A stretch of 64,000 bases of DNA from Apostichopus japonicus (Eukaryota; Echinodermata; Holothuroidea; Aspidochirotida; Stichopodidae): assembly GCF_037975245.1 (NCBI RefSeq), contig NC_092579.1, forward strand, positions 16,640,178-16,704,177. The letters run 5' to 3'. Positions 1 through 14,800 of the stretch are shown here, piece after piece. Numbering within the stretch: the stretch's first letter is position 1; each line of letters begins with the position of its first letter. The position numbers and the translations under genes were made by a program. Below the pieces are notes generated by a model, which searched no databases, was not told the origin of the DNA, and saw nothing but the letters and a program-made list of their open reading frames with translations.

Positions 1-2846
<2,846 letters not shown>

Positions 2847-3590
2847 TCATGAATATGTAAATGATGATCCATATGTTGCATTATTTCCAGTCAAAGCATT
2901 TACTGTGTTTGATGGAGCTGCCGATATTGTTTGCTCGAATCCGTAACTCGATTGGTATGCACTGTTCGTAGTGTAGGTGGTACTTCCACCCCAAGGTGGA
3001 TTAGCAGGATTAGCGTACTGTGGATTAACCGAGCCCCATGCATTGACTTGACCCAAGTTGTTACCCGGATATGACGTCACTCGTGGAGAATAAGCAGGTG
3101 GTGCAGTTTGGTAGTGTGTCACGTTCCCACTTATTGACGGTAACACGTTGTATTGGGCTCCGTGAGTGCCACTTGCAATATCAGTAGGCATGTTGACGGG
3201 TGGGGCGCTCGTAACCACGGTGATGTGAGTACCTCCCGATATGGTAACTTGAGAACTCGTCCGCATAGTAGTCTGAACGTTCACTGGTCGATTGGCGGTT
3301 GCCATGACGACCCCACCTGCCGTATTACCATGGATTTCTCTGAATATTTTCAACATACGAATGAGCGAAGAAATAGTGAGAAAACTCATTACTAACATAC
3401 CAGCTCCAAAGATTATGTAAGGAAATACCCCAATGAGCCAGCCAACTAAGACAAATACCAACCCAGCAAAGAAAAGAGAACAGACTACAATTGAGGTCAC
3501 GATGATTCGCTGGTAAAACTGTTCTTTGGACAAACTCTGCAAATGCACCCTCATATTCCGTGCTCTTCCACGACGGTTCCCCACACCCAT
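2847..3590 (-). CDS. Two-span membrane protein with PPxY motif, paralog A
   Basis: Intronless frame of 247 aa; the family is not one I recognise. A short basic N-terminus (MGVGNRRGRARNMR) precedes two adjacent hydrophobic segments, about residues 29-54 and 55-80, joined by a very short turn. The remaining ~165 residues are hydrophilic, rich in Thr, Ser, Asn, Pro, Gly and Tyr, with PPAY at 164-167, a consensus site for WW domains such as those of NEDD4-type ubiquitin ligases. Both ends are thus likely on the same side of the membrane, with the tail cytosolic if the PPxY is used. The gene 2.5 kb upstream (6126-6830) has the same plan, the same MGVG start and the same FTYS end, which supports both as real genes from a tandem duplication. 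I chose the start because it is the first ATG and is shared with the paralog. Function is unknown. Confidence 0.75.
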   Translation of the reverse strand: MGVGNRRGRARNMRVHLQSLSKEQFYQRIIVTSIVVCSLFFAGLVFVLVGWLIGVFPYIIFGAGMLVMSFLTISSLIRMLKIFREIHGNTAGGVVMATANRPVNVQTTMRTSSQVTISGGTHITVVTSAPPVNMPTDIASGTHGAQYNVLPSISGNVTHYQTAPPAYSPRVTSYPGNNLGQVNAWGSVNPQYANPANPPWGGSTTYTTNSAYQSSYGFEQTISAAPSNTVNALTGNNATYGSSFTYS

Positions 3591-3753
3591 TTTTCAACCA
3601 GTCTCGTAGTTCAACTTCAATTTAGTGCAAAAGCTGTAAAAGATCATCAAAATTTTGTTTATGGATTATGTTTTATAATTTCAAATTGTGTGCATATATA
3701 TCAATATAAATATATTTAAATATGTTCTGGATTTTCCAACTCACTACGATTTC

Positions 3754-3792
<39 letters not shown>

Positions 3793-6125
3793 TAACTTAA
3801 GTTAAGATAACGTTGATATTGTTAAAGGCTGTGTCTTCTTTAGCAAAAACTAAACAAAGTTCACAAACACACACTATAGGCCTACAGCTGTGATTTTTTT
3901 GGGGGGGGGCATTAAGTCACTTGAAGGTCGATAAGGATGAAATAAACTAATGATGGTCTAAAAATCTAGGGGATTGAAGGTGATTTAAGGTAGTTTAGAA
4001 AATCCTAGGTGAAACATGAAGATTCCGCAGCGAGAGGGAAGATAACCTTTGATCTTTTCTAAATCAACATCTAAACGTTCATGGTGGCAAAAGAGAATTT
4101 TACGTTTTTCCCCTAGTGGGCGGGAATCGATGAATGTTTTCCCCTTATTTTAAATTTCGGTACTTCTTATCGGGCCCGGGCGGCCGCACTGGCTGTACTA
4201 GCCTAGTGACGCCTCTGCCCGGGCAACGGTAACACTTCCATGCACCCAACTCCATTGTCGACACCGCATGACTATAGAGGGTAACTTGTTGTTCAAAACA
4301 ACCACGTTTGCTCTCTTAAGGTTGCAACGTTCTGGTAATAGTAATCGATTCAAAAAATAAAATCTTCGTGAAGGCTCGGCCCGACATCGCACATTCTTCC
4401 TCCATGCATTTAATGCACTTTCTCAGAAATTACAAATTAAAGTAAATCACTTAGATTTTCATAGGCATGCATCTTTTAAAGATATTACCTTTTTTTAATG
4501 TTTTTGTTATAGTAGAAAGTTTTTATGTTCTGTGTTGAAATAATAGATTCAATTCATCGCACATTCTGAATTATTTGTGTTGTCATTGCTATTTTGCTCT
4601 CTCTTACATGTACCTTTCTGCTGTGAGCGATTCAAAAACATCATGCATCCAGATCTTTTTTACCTAATGACTCAGGTAATAATCAACTTAAAACCTGTGT
4701 AAAATATTTACTGAACGGGTGCTATGTAAACTTCTCTGGCAAATGATTTTACATAACAATATTGTATTTGCGTTACATGCTTATCATGTAAAACTTTACA
4801 AAACAGCAGTTAAGTAATTTTTACTTAAATGTTTTAGTGTTCTTCTTTGTCATAAATATTAAGTAAAATTTTAATTAACCTGTGTAAAACGTTTTCTGAG
4901 TGTGGCAAACCTTAAATGCTAAATAATTTTGAAAATATATGCTAGTGCATATACTTACCTCAATGACGTGCTGTCTGTCCCAATGCCAGCCGTTATATAT
5001 ATCCCAAGTTGAGGAAGATGAATCACTGATTTGTAAGTTCTAACAGTTCATCCTTATTCTCTGCTCAGTCGATGACGAGTAACGGTTTCAAAAGTCAGAC
5101 TTCCAACAATCATCAATCAATCAATCCAACTATCATCAACATTAAAAGGTTTGCATTTATTTGATATTCAGTTTTGCGCGGAAAAAAACGAGAGAGGAAA
5201 AGCTGTCTCTCGGTGAATCAATTGATAAACACTACAGAAGCCGATATGTATAATATTCATCTCTCGCTCTAACACTTCTTTTAACCCAGATTATGTTAGC
5301 CTAATAGGCAACACTCGGATAGATACACTAAATATGGTATACTTCTGTGGCCTACATATACCGATAAACCCTACACACAGGGATAGATAACGTTGTCTCC
5401 TACTACGAATGAGAAAAGGAAAATCAATATTGTCTTATTGGAAGCATTGTTTGCCTACTAAGTGATAGGCTTATATCACTGGACGTTACGCGTTATAACC
5501 TTAGGCTTGCCATGGCAACTGATCACAATGTACACTGTCTGGAAGACTTATGGTATACAAAGCCGTATATAGGTGAGTATCAGTTTATGGATCGCTGGAA
5601 ACTCATAAAGTGTTTACCAAAATAGTTAACTTAATTGTGGCATTAAAGCTGGTCAAAATTGGCGCTAATAAGATTCAGATTTACTTTTACGCATGGATTT
5701 ATTTAAATCAGCGTTCGTCGTATTTACCAACTTACTAACTTATATGGAGTTTATCACGTGGGACTCTGTATTGCTTGTGACATCATTGTCTCTGCGATTA
5801 AGGGCCTAACAAAGAAAGGGGAGAAATGGAGGGGGGGGGGGATACAATAAAAAGACAAATAATCGGTAGTGCAATGTTCTATATGGGTCTGTTATATATA
5901 ACTTCTTGTGATTGTATCAAAATGTATACACAAAAATAATATATATATTATTTTAAAATTTTGAAATTAGGTCTATAGACCTAATTTCAATTTCATTTCA
6001 ATCATTTCAGTAACAAATATTCATTCACCATTGAAAACATTGTGTTGTTAAATTCATCCGAAAGTGACGGTCGTCCTAATCCAAGATGATAAAGGTATCA
6101 ATGTATAAACTAAAGTACGTTTTAG
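3591..6125. other. Intergenic between the tandem paralogs
   Basis: No gene seen. It contains a short TA tract (about 3758-3789), a run of G around 3900 and ordinary AT-rich sequence. The 5' flank of paralog A lies at the left end (minus-strand orientation); no clear TATA element was found close to its ATG. Confidence 0.5.
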
Positions 6126-6830
6126 CTATGAATATGTAAATGCAGATCCTTTGTTATTCTCTGCTGCCTCATTCTTCACACTCGTCGTTGCGTTTTCGTG
6201 TTGAATTCCATACGTTGTGGCGTAATTAGGATCTTGCGTGAATTCGGTTTTAGCATCACCACCAACAAGGGTAGTGAAACCATAAGAAAATTGCCCGTAT
6301 TGCTGGGCGTTCTGCGTCGAGGGCCATGAAGGTGTATAGGGTGGATGGAGCTCCTGCGGCGTTCCTTGGTAATTTGTGTTAACTGCCACATCTGAGCCAG
6401 GTATAACAGTTTGATATGAAGGAGGCGCAGAAGGGCCTTCTGTTGGTTGGCCTACAGTTTGGTGACTTTCTTCCGATTGCGCCTGCGCAGCCATTGAAGC
6501 TTGTTTTGCTCGACGATAGATGTCGGCTACCTGTCTGTGTTTCAGTATGACATACACAAGACAAGGTCCAGCTAAGACAATAAAAACACATCCGATAATT
6601 AAAAGAAACGATCTGCTACCCAGGCTAATAGCTGATACAAGTACGAGTGGCAGAGCTGTGATAACCATGGTTACCAACATTACCCATGAGAATACGTAGC
6701 AATAGTAAATCCGGGCTTCACTGCTATTTTCAAACCGTAGAGGCGGATGAGCGTTACGGTGGTGACGGCGGTTACGGCGGTGACGACGGCGCCTACGCCG
6801 CTTGTGCCCTTCCCCTTCTCCGACGCCCAT
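6126..6830 (-). CDS. Two-span membrane protein with PPxY motif, paralog B
   Basis: Intronless frame of 234 aa, unrecognised family. After MGVG comes an extremely basic stretch (residues 10-26, mostly Arg and His), then two hydrophobic spans at about 43-70 and 73-97, then a basic juxtamembrane segment and a polar tail rich in Gln, Ser, Thr and Pro. PPSY lies at 136-139 and the protein ends SAFTYS; paralog A ends SSFTYS. SYGF is also shared in both tails. The basic N-terminus is a feature that paralog A shows only weakly (NRRGRARNMR), so the two have diverged most outside the membrane hairpin and the C-terminus. The paired PPxY and identical last four residues suggest that the tail recruits partners, but this is inference. 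Both genes lie on the minus strand, so B is upstream. Confidence 0.75.
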   Translation of the reverse strand: MGVGEGEGHKRRRRRRHRRNRRHHRNAHPPLRFENSSEARIYYCYVFSWVMLVTMVITALPLVLVSAISLGSRSFLLIIGCVFIVLAGPCLVYVILKHRQVADIYRRAKQASMAAQAQSEESHQTVGQPTEGPSAPPSYQTVIPGSDVAVNTNYQGTPQELHPPYTPSWPSTQNAQQYGQFSYGFTTLVGGDAKTEFTQDPNYATTYGIQHENATTSVKNEAAENNKGSAFTYS

Positions 6831-8152
6831 ATTTGAGATGATAATTCGTGAGGTTGAATTCTAGGCAAAAATTCTGAGGATTTAGAAAGAGAGTGAAAGT
6901 CCACTGGACGCAACTATATTTCGTTTTGTGATTTATAACTTTATAACCATATTGCAGGCCTACTTCCACAACGTGATCACTTATAAGGCAATAATGGTTT
7001 ATACAGCACGAATACTATGAAGTATCATTCTAGAGATCTCGTCGGGAGTCAGCAAGCTATCTATTAACCTTAAACCTATGAAGAATTATCAATGGTTTGT
7101 TAGATCCTCACTTTCGACTTTTAATTTCCAAACTTTTTGACGTTTTATCTCGAAATTGTGACTTGGTATCTCGAAAATTCATTACGCTGGCATAATAGAA
7201 ATCTCGGCGGATTATGAGATACAGTGATTATACAAATGACTAATTAACTTGATTTTTCAATACTCCATAATTTGTTCAAAGGTGATCGAAGCAACTTAGC
7301 TCGGTTCGTTGAACCAGGACACCCTGATATCCAGGAGCCCCAACCGGTTGTTACCACATTTTGGGTTAAATGTTTCGGATCACAACTGCCAGTCGTGTTT
7401 TTGAATGAATATTTGAACGAGCATGACAACACATTCCCTTTAGTCTATATTTATATCATTAATTAAAGGAGGGTACGTGCCAACAGCTGTTAAAGTTAAT
7501 TGTGAAATGTTTTTCGGAATATGGCACCTTTATCTTAAGTTGGCACGTTTGTTCATTGTTGCAAAACTTTCCAACGGTAGCCTAAAGTGAAACTGCACAA
7601 GTAAAACATATACTTAACAAAATCCAGCTGGAATTGTTCCCACTTTCCATCGAATTCATTAATTTTGGTTAGGCCTATATCTCGTTTTCTAGTGTTTTAA
7701 TAGGTGATGGGAGGGAGTTTCTTCAAATCTGAAGAGCTACGATGCATACGCGACCCCTGAATTAAGAACACGAAAAGTCCCCCGCCCCCCCACCAATCCG
7801 ACACCAAGTATTTGCGCCCTAATAACAAAATATGTTATGACAAGGGGCGAACCTACGTACACCCCCTAATTTAATCAGGGGATTATTCAATTGCAACCTC
7901 CAGTGCCCCACCCCTACTGGCAGACAGAATATTACAAAATATAGGCCTACGTACTGGCAAATTACTGGTATCGATATGTGTTCACATTGCACATTGAACA
8001 ATTTAATGCGTATTCCTTTCACATGTATATCCTATTAGTTCGTATAGGCATAGGCATACACATGTACACGCACAGTTTTTATACATATACAAGCCGACAC
8101 TTTTTTTGTGCTTCGTGGTTACAACGTTGGCTAGCTTTAGTGGCAAGTAGAC

Positions 8153-8502
8153 CAAGGGCGTAGGAACCGGGGGGCTGGGGGCGCCAGCCCCCCAGTGAAA
8201 AATATGGGGGGCGGAAGTATCGTTCCGCTCCGCAAGTCAGAAAACCCCTTTTTCATTTCCAAATGAGAAAAAAATCTCATTTGAAGCACCAAATTGCATC
8301 TAAGGCCAGGTGAAAATGCAAAATTCTTTACAAAATGGAGTGGTGTTGAAGTGTGCTATATTGCACCAAATTGCATCTGAGGCCACCTGGAAATGCAAAA
8401 AAATTCCAAAGGGGGAACCCCCTCCCCTTAGACCCCTCCCCCAGGCCGGCCATCAGTCTTCAGCCCCCCCCCCCCACTCAAAAGTACCTTCCTACGCCAC
8501 TT
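8153..8502. mobile_element. hAT-like MITE, 350 bp, with 8-bp TSD
   Basis: The unit is flanked by the perfect 8-bp direct repeat AAGTAGAC at 8145-8152 and 8503-8510. Its ends are inverted repeats: CAAGGGCGTAGGAAC on the left and, read from the right end inward, AAGTGGCGTAGGAAG. Next to each end is a run of G (left) or C (right). An internal segment, ACCAAATTGCATCT with flanking sequence, occurs twice. There is no coding capacity. An 8-bp target duplication and CA-type ends fit the hAT superfamily; the family assignment is inferred from these features alone. Confidence 0.88.
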
Positions 8503-10955
8503 AAGTAGACACACATGCCAGTACTTTATGACAAGAAAAACAAATCTAAAAGGGGTATCGGATTAAGCCTACATAACAAAAAGCATTGTTAATACCGGAC
8601 AAGGCTAGAAATAGTCTGTAAACTGTATATATATAGGTCTTTATAGATCGAACTATAACATCCTAAGAATATATCAAAAATAATTCCACTCATTTTGTTG
8701 TTGTTGTCACGATGGTCTTATATCAATATACAATAATGCGTCAATACTATAAGTCCTTCCAAAAATTGCGTACTTCATCAAAATCGCAGCAACTAACCCC
8801 CCCCCCCCCCCGGCTATCCCAAGTACTTATTAGTAATGCCTGAAGACCAATATGCAGCCTAGTGTGAGTAAGGCCTTATGTTTGTTGTTAATCCGTTATC
8901 ATCGGACGTGATGAGAATAGTAACATCAGGGAGTTGTTTTCCATAACAACTCCCTGGGCACATTTGCTCACCTGTCGTCAACTATAGTCTCTCGAAGTAA
9001 GCCTGGTAGTGAGCCTATGTTTAGTGTATGTATCAAAACGATATCCGAAAGCCCTTTGCAAGAAAGAACTGGAATAAACGACCCAATTCTGGAGACTGGT
9101 GTCAGCGGAAGGTCATTCCAACAGCCGTTGAAGCCATATCGATTCAACTTTATCAACTGTTTCCACTAGTCAAGAACGACCACACATATAATGTCCAGCA
9201 GTGCAGCGAAACAAATCAACTTATAATTAACGTGCGTACGTGGAAGCTCATCATTATCATACAAGCTACAATAAACTACAGCCTGTGTGTTGTTGTTTTG
9301 CTGAATGACGTTGATCTGTTGTAAATCCAGACCCGCATTATGTCGAATCAGTCATTCCGGGATTTTACGAGAACCGAGGTCAAATAGAAGCGAACAGAAT
9401 CAATGAAATATGACATATTAAATATACGTAATTGTCCGAATCCGTGAGATTTACAACTATAATGATTACATAGGGTTTCTGAACTCATTAAAGGGTGTGA
9501 AGACTCGCGCAAAAAGAAACGTCTAATGCCGGTAATCTGACCTTGTTTCGAATGAGGTGTAACAGAAGTGTAAGACACCACCATCGATCCCAGAAAATGC
9601 ACACACAGCTTGCTACCGTCGCTAATTAGACACTATAGTGTACAGTCAGTACATACAGCTGCGGTCAATACCCACAGCACAGTGTATAAACGATACAGCG
9701 ATGGACATCTCAGGTCCAGCTTAAGATAACAAGGTATCACGTTTCATTACTGTCTGCATTTTGTAGCGACACGAACAAAACGGCACTTGCAAGCAACAGA
9801 AAGTTAACTTTTTCAGACGGCCGCACACGGTGCGGGGCGAGTCTTCAACGCCTTTAAGAAGTGGGTAAATGTCATAATTCAGCTAAGACCACCAGCCTGA
9901 TATAAAAATGACAGAAAACACTTCATGATCAGTAGGCTAGGTATTAAAGCGTAACCGTTATAAATACGCATAAGGTGAGCCTACATTTTTGTATCCAAAG
10001 TTCTTGGCTCGTATATTCATAAATTAAGTTTAGATAAAGATGATACAGTTAATTCGGTGTCTCCTTTAGCAAAAACTACGCAAAGTTCACACATAGGCCT
10101 ACACACAAAGGACAATATGTGTCTTCAGTCAACCACAATCGCACCAGAAATGAAAAGGACAACTTCAAGGATCGCCAATCAAAGATAAATCAAAATGTCC
10201 TTCTTTTCGGCATACTCGCTGCCGAACGATGCGTTGGAGATACACATATCGTTACTTGATATACGCATTTTAGAATAATGAATTGTGAAAAAAAATGATC
10301 TTACATTAAATGATAAACTCAAATAAATGAGTTAACATTGATAAGTTCTTATTTAACATTAGCAGCGACTTGAAATCAATTTCATTTATGTCTCTCTTCA
10401 TGACAAATACATTTCTCCTATAATAGAGAATAAATCAATGAGTTGCTTCAAGAAAACATATTTACATCCTACAATGAGGGTCTTCCATATTTACACCCTA
10501 CAATGAGGGTATTCTTAGGGAAGGATGTGGTCGATGGGTGGGGGTGGTCTTGAGGGGGTGGAAGGTGGTTATGCATTGTAACAAAATCCAAACAATGAGA
10601 GATAACACAATGAGATATAGGTCTTCTTGAACTGTTTTATATTCACTCCATAACAAACAGCGTTATGAGAAACCACCTTTGAGTAACTTTTCATCATACA
10701 TTTAAGAACACGTGTAATGTCATAGCGAAGGCTGCATCGATACAATGTGGTCGGAGTTCTCATATTCCAAACAATGTCATCCCAGCCAGTCACATTCACA
10801 GTCCACTGCCAAACAAGTGATTAAATACATTTCAGTATCATAGTAACAAACTTTCCAAAGTCATAAATTTCTAGAATTAAACTTTACATATTTAGAAAAA
10901 AAAACTTCAATTCCATATCAAACATACTTTTCTAACAAAACATTTTGAAAGAAAT

Positions 10956-11038
10956 ACTCACAATGTCCTCTGAAAGTATTTTGAAATCAATATTTCCTTT
11001 CGTTGCAGTGACATGGCTATGATAAACTGTCAGATACT
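10956..11038 (-). pseudogene. Decayed duplicate of UQCRC2 exon 10
   Basis: Read on the minus strand, this closely matches the 3' half of real exon 10 (13055-13131): the ATKGNID coding segment, the ACTTTCAGAGG segment and a splice donor GTGAGT are all still visible. The copy is frameshifted by one extra base just before the ACTTTCAG segment, and its 5' half no longer matches. It lies about 0.8 kb beyond the UQCRC2 stop codon, on the same strand, so it cannot contribute to the normal protein. It probably came from a local segmental duplication that included the exon and part of its 3' intron. Confidence 0.72.
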
Positions 11039-11389
11039 AACTGAAGAATTTTCTTGGGTGAAATATATCTTTTTGAGTGTGAGGTAACCTTGCTGATATA
11101 TCTACTGATAAATACATCGCATGAATGAGAAACTAAGAATGTTTACGAAGGTTTGATAGTGGAAGCATTAAAACACTTATGTGTACAAGTATCCTCTGAT
11201 ATCTACACATCATGCATAAATCTTTTTCTAACTGTGGGTCATCCAAGTTGAGACCCAGTTTCCATGGTTTAAAGTCATTTCAAAGAGATTTTGGAAGAAT
11301 TTTTATCGATTAATTTCATACTGCTGTTGAACAAAACATGAATATATATTATAGAAGTTGAAAATAAACATTACAACATGCATTCCAAG

Positions 11390-11515
11390 CTTCCTGATAA
11401 GTCCCACCTTCCCCTGATAGGTCACGCCTCCTCCTCCTCATAAGTCCCGCCTACTCCTGCTAGGTTACGCCTTCTTCCGATAAGTCCTGCCAAATCCTGA
11501 TATGCCCACCTGGCC
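11390..11515. repeat. Imperfect minisatellite, ~18-20 bp unit
   Basis: Roughly six or seven degenerate tandem units of the type CTCCTGATAAGTCCCGCCT, alternating AAGTCC and GGTCAC/GGTTAC versions. It is non-coding and lies about 350 bp downstream of the UQCRC2 stop codon (minus-strand sense). Confidence 0.75.
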
Positions 11516-11847
11516 ACCTTCTATCAAAGTGTGACCATTTGCAACATCATTAACTACTATGTCTCTGTGGAACAACTGATTCATCTCAACCATCTAAAAA
11601 ATATCACTTAAAAAATCTCTTACAAGAAGACCATTCAATGCTCACTGGCATCATTACTACAAGAATGCAGCAAAACATACTGAAAAGTTACTCAAGGGTA
11701 TTTGAACACATTTCTCTTCTATAATTCTCAAAAACATAAATATCTGCTGTAAAGACTCAAGTTTTACAGACAATCAGCAAATAGCAACATCTTTTTTTTT
11801 TATAAACGTTTTTTCTTCTTCCATTTTTGAACTATGAGTCCCTTTCA

Positions 11848-14800
11848 TTAAGCAGACATCAATTCCTCCAGGTAGCTTGTGTTTGATAAATTCCCGCTTA
11901 CAGCCATGGAAGGTTTCCCGTTGAACATCTTCTTGGCAAGCTGTAAGAATAAAACAAATGATATTTCAGTAAATTCTTTGCTTTTTTTCAATTTATTTGA
12001 TACGAGAAAATTTTATAACCAAAGAAATCCATTTTACCCTTAAGTAAATCTTAATACTGGTAACTGTTCAAGATTACACTACCCCATTTACAGGATCCCT
12101 AACAAGATCTCTAAATTTGACAGAAAGGTAACACCCTTTTGCATTTCATTGTTGCATTCCTCACCGAGTTGGGACAATTTCTTATCGACCCTACTTTCAT
12201 TATCATGCCTCTACGGTATGATTTTTAGAGCAGTGCTAGCGTAAAGACTTCTCATGAATATTCAACTGTTCGTACTCACCCTGACCGCATCATCGGCGGT
12301 GATTGCATCGATGTCAGCTACCACCTCGGAGATTGGTTTGAATCCTCCGGTCGCCAGGGCTTGGATAGCGATATCCTCCAGGATGGTCTCTTGGTTCTCG
12401 TATTTCATGAGAAGGGATGATTTCAGCTGGTTCCTGATGACAGAGGGCGACAAAACTAAATCTTTAAAGGGGCCAGTTTATCATCGCGATACAATACATT
12501 CTCATTTTGTTGAACACTAATGGCAGTAAACAACAGTAGTTCAAGGACCATGGTATAGACGGTCCTTTATCTTCTTTTCGAGACGGCACACAGACGCTCA
12601 ACTCAGATAACGTTCATACCAGACAAGGTTGAGTAGGAATAAGTGGGCAAGTTACTGTCTGCAGCAATTACACTTTGCTTCTTTTCATCTCTGTACACAC
12701 TTTTCTTTTCATTCTTCAGCCACTCATGTTTCGTTATGTCCTTTTTCAAGAAAAATAAGGAGTGGTACAGAAACACAAACTGGACTGGAGGTGGTAGCTT
12801 TTTAGACCACCTAAGACACATGGACATTATATGCCTACAGCCAGCCGTTACTATTCTGTTTATCATGTTTTAATATCGGCTTGACTTGTTATCTAGTGCT
12901 GGACTCTTTTAAGTTTTCACCACTTTGTACTTTATGCATTATAATGCCTGCTAAAGCTTGAAATATAGTGTTCAAACCAAATAGAACAAATTACCTAAAT
13001 TTTCTCCATAGCAAAGAAACATGTGGAAGAGAATATTAGGAGAGATAAACTCACTTTGCCCTCTGAAAGTCTTTGGAATCAATATTTCCTTTTGTTGCAG
13101 CTCTGAATACACCCATGACAGACTTCAAAATCTGAGAAAAAAATGAAATAAATAGGAAAGGGATATTAGTAACTAGTTAAGTTATTACAGAAAGACCAAA
13201 AACAGCATCAAACAATGAATGACAGATGCAATATGTTTATATCAATGAGAATGGATTAATGAACAGTATTGTGTTTGTACACTATCTAACTTTTTCTGCT
13301 TTTAATTTATAGCAAATAAAAAGACGTATATATATATTAATTCCTTAAAGTATTAAAATTAATATTTGCTTACAGGATTCATATCTTGGCTCTGAGTGAT
13401 AGCACAAACTCCAAAGATGCCAGCATCGGTGTATGCCAAGTTGAAACAGTTTGTCTGGAAAGGAAATGGAAACAAGAAGAGAAAATGTTCACATCAGATT
13501 AAGAGTTGAAAATTTAAAGATGGAAACTTTGATTCTACTGTTTTTGTATCATCATATTTAAAAGAGGAGGGTGGCCAAGTTCAAGAATGATTTGATAAAA
13601 GTTGCTATCAGAATGTTGGTTTATTCCAGGCCCATATTTGTGACGCAAAGGGTTTCAATGGCTTGAGTAATCTATGAAATACTTTGATAAACATAACACT
13701 ATGTAAACACTTGACTGTCCAAGCATTACATGATTTGAACTTTTCGAACATAAAACTAAGTGAACACTAAGTGAATTTTCGACATTCCACCATATGAACA
13801 CTTATCCTCTTAATAATAATAATAATTAGAATCAAACAGACTTACTGAGGATGGCAACGACGTGACCTGGGCAGCACTTTGGTTGAGTCGAGAAGAGGCT
13901 ACGTTGCTCCCCCACTTAACATGCTGCCCTACTCCCATCAAATGTTGCAAAACACCAGCAGTGAGGAGATCCTTACTGGACAAGCTGGTGCCCTCCACTC
14001 CAATGGCTGCAAACGCTAGTGGCGAACTGGTGGGATTACGAATTTGTTGGCCTAGATGGGAAAAAATAAAAAAGTCAAGTGACGATATCAAATTTACAAG
14101 GGTGTATTAGGATGCAGCTATGGAGATATCTTTAATACAGTCTGCTTGCTGAAAGTTACAAAACCCTTCCTATTTCACAAAACATTTTGCATGCAATGGC
14201 TTCCATTGTGTACCATTCACATAGAATCAAATGATCTCCTTGAAATAAACCTACCGCCATGAAATTTTGCTGGTACTTTCTGTACAACTCCTCCTTCCTT
14301 CAGAGGCATCTTGTCACCGAATGCTCTGAGGTCATCATGATCAACACCTGTAGAATTGAGGGGAACAAAAAAAATTAGTCTGGGGTGGAAAACTTTTTTT
14401 TTGGCCTTTTTGACGAATGAGTGAGAACATTTTTGGAGCTGCTTGAACATGGAATGAGTATGTCTAACGTTTCACAACACAACACTTGTAGCAAAGCTAC
14501 CGTTTGTCACCTCAAAATTAGTAACCATGGTTATGATGTCACAAGAAAGGTTTTTCAAAATTCTGCTAAAACTGACACCTCAGTAATTTGTATAGAAAAC
14601 AATAGAAACTTCCTACTAAGATACCACAATAGGGCATTAAACTAAACTGCCACCACATTGGGAGGGGGGAGGTAGGGGGGTGGAGGAAGAGAGGGAGGCA
14701 GTAAACAGAAGAAAACTGTGGTTACTTTTGGGTAGTTACAGCTTTAACTCGGCCATGGAACAACTTTTAACTACAAGAACAAAACTGAGTGCTTTCTTAC

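Larger units (their letters stand above)
6831..11847. other. Intergenic between paralog B and UQCRC2
   Basis: No intact gene seen. The interval contains a hAT-like MITE (8153-8502), a 15-base C run (8797-8811), a decayed copy of UQCRC2 exon 10 (10956-11038) and an imperfect minisatellite (11390-11515). The last ~50 bases abut the UQCRC2 stop codon and should be its 3' UTR. A short direct duplication occurs around 10460-10515. Confidence 0.5.
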
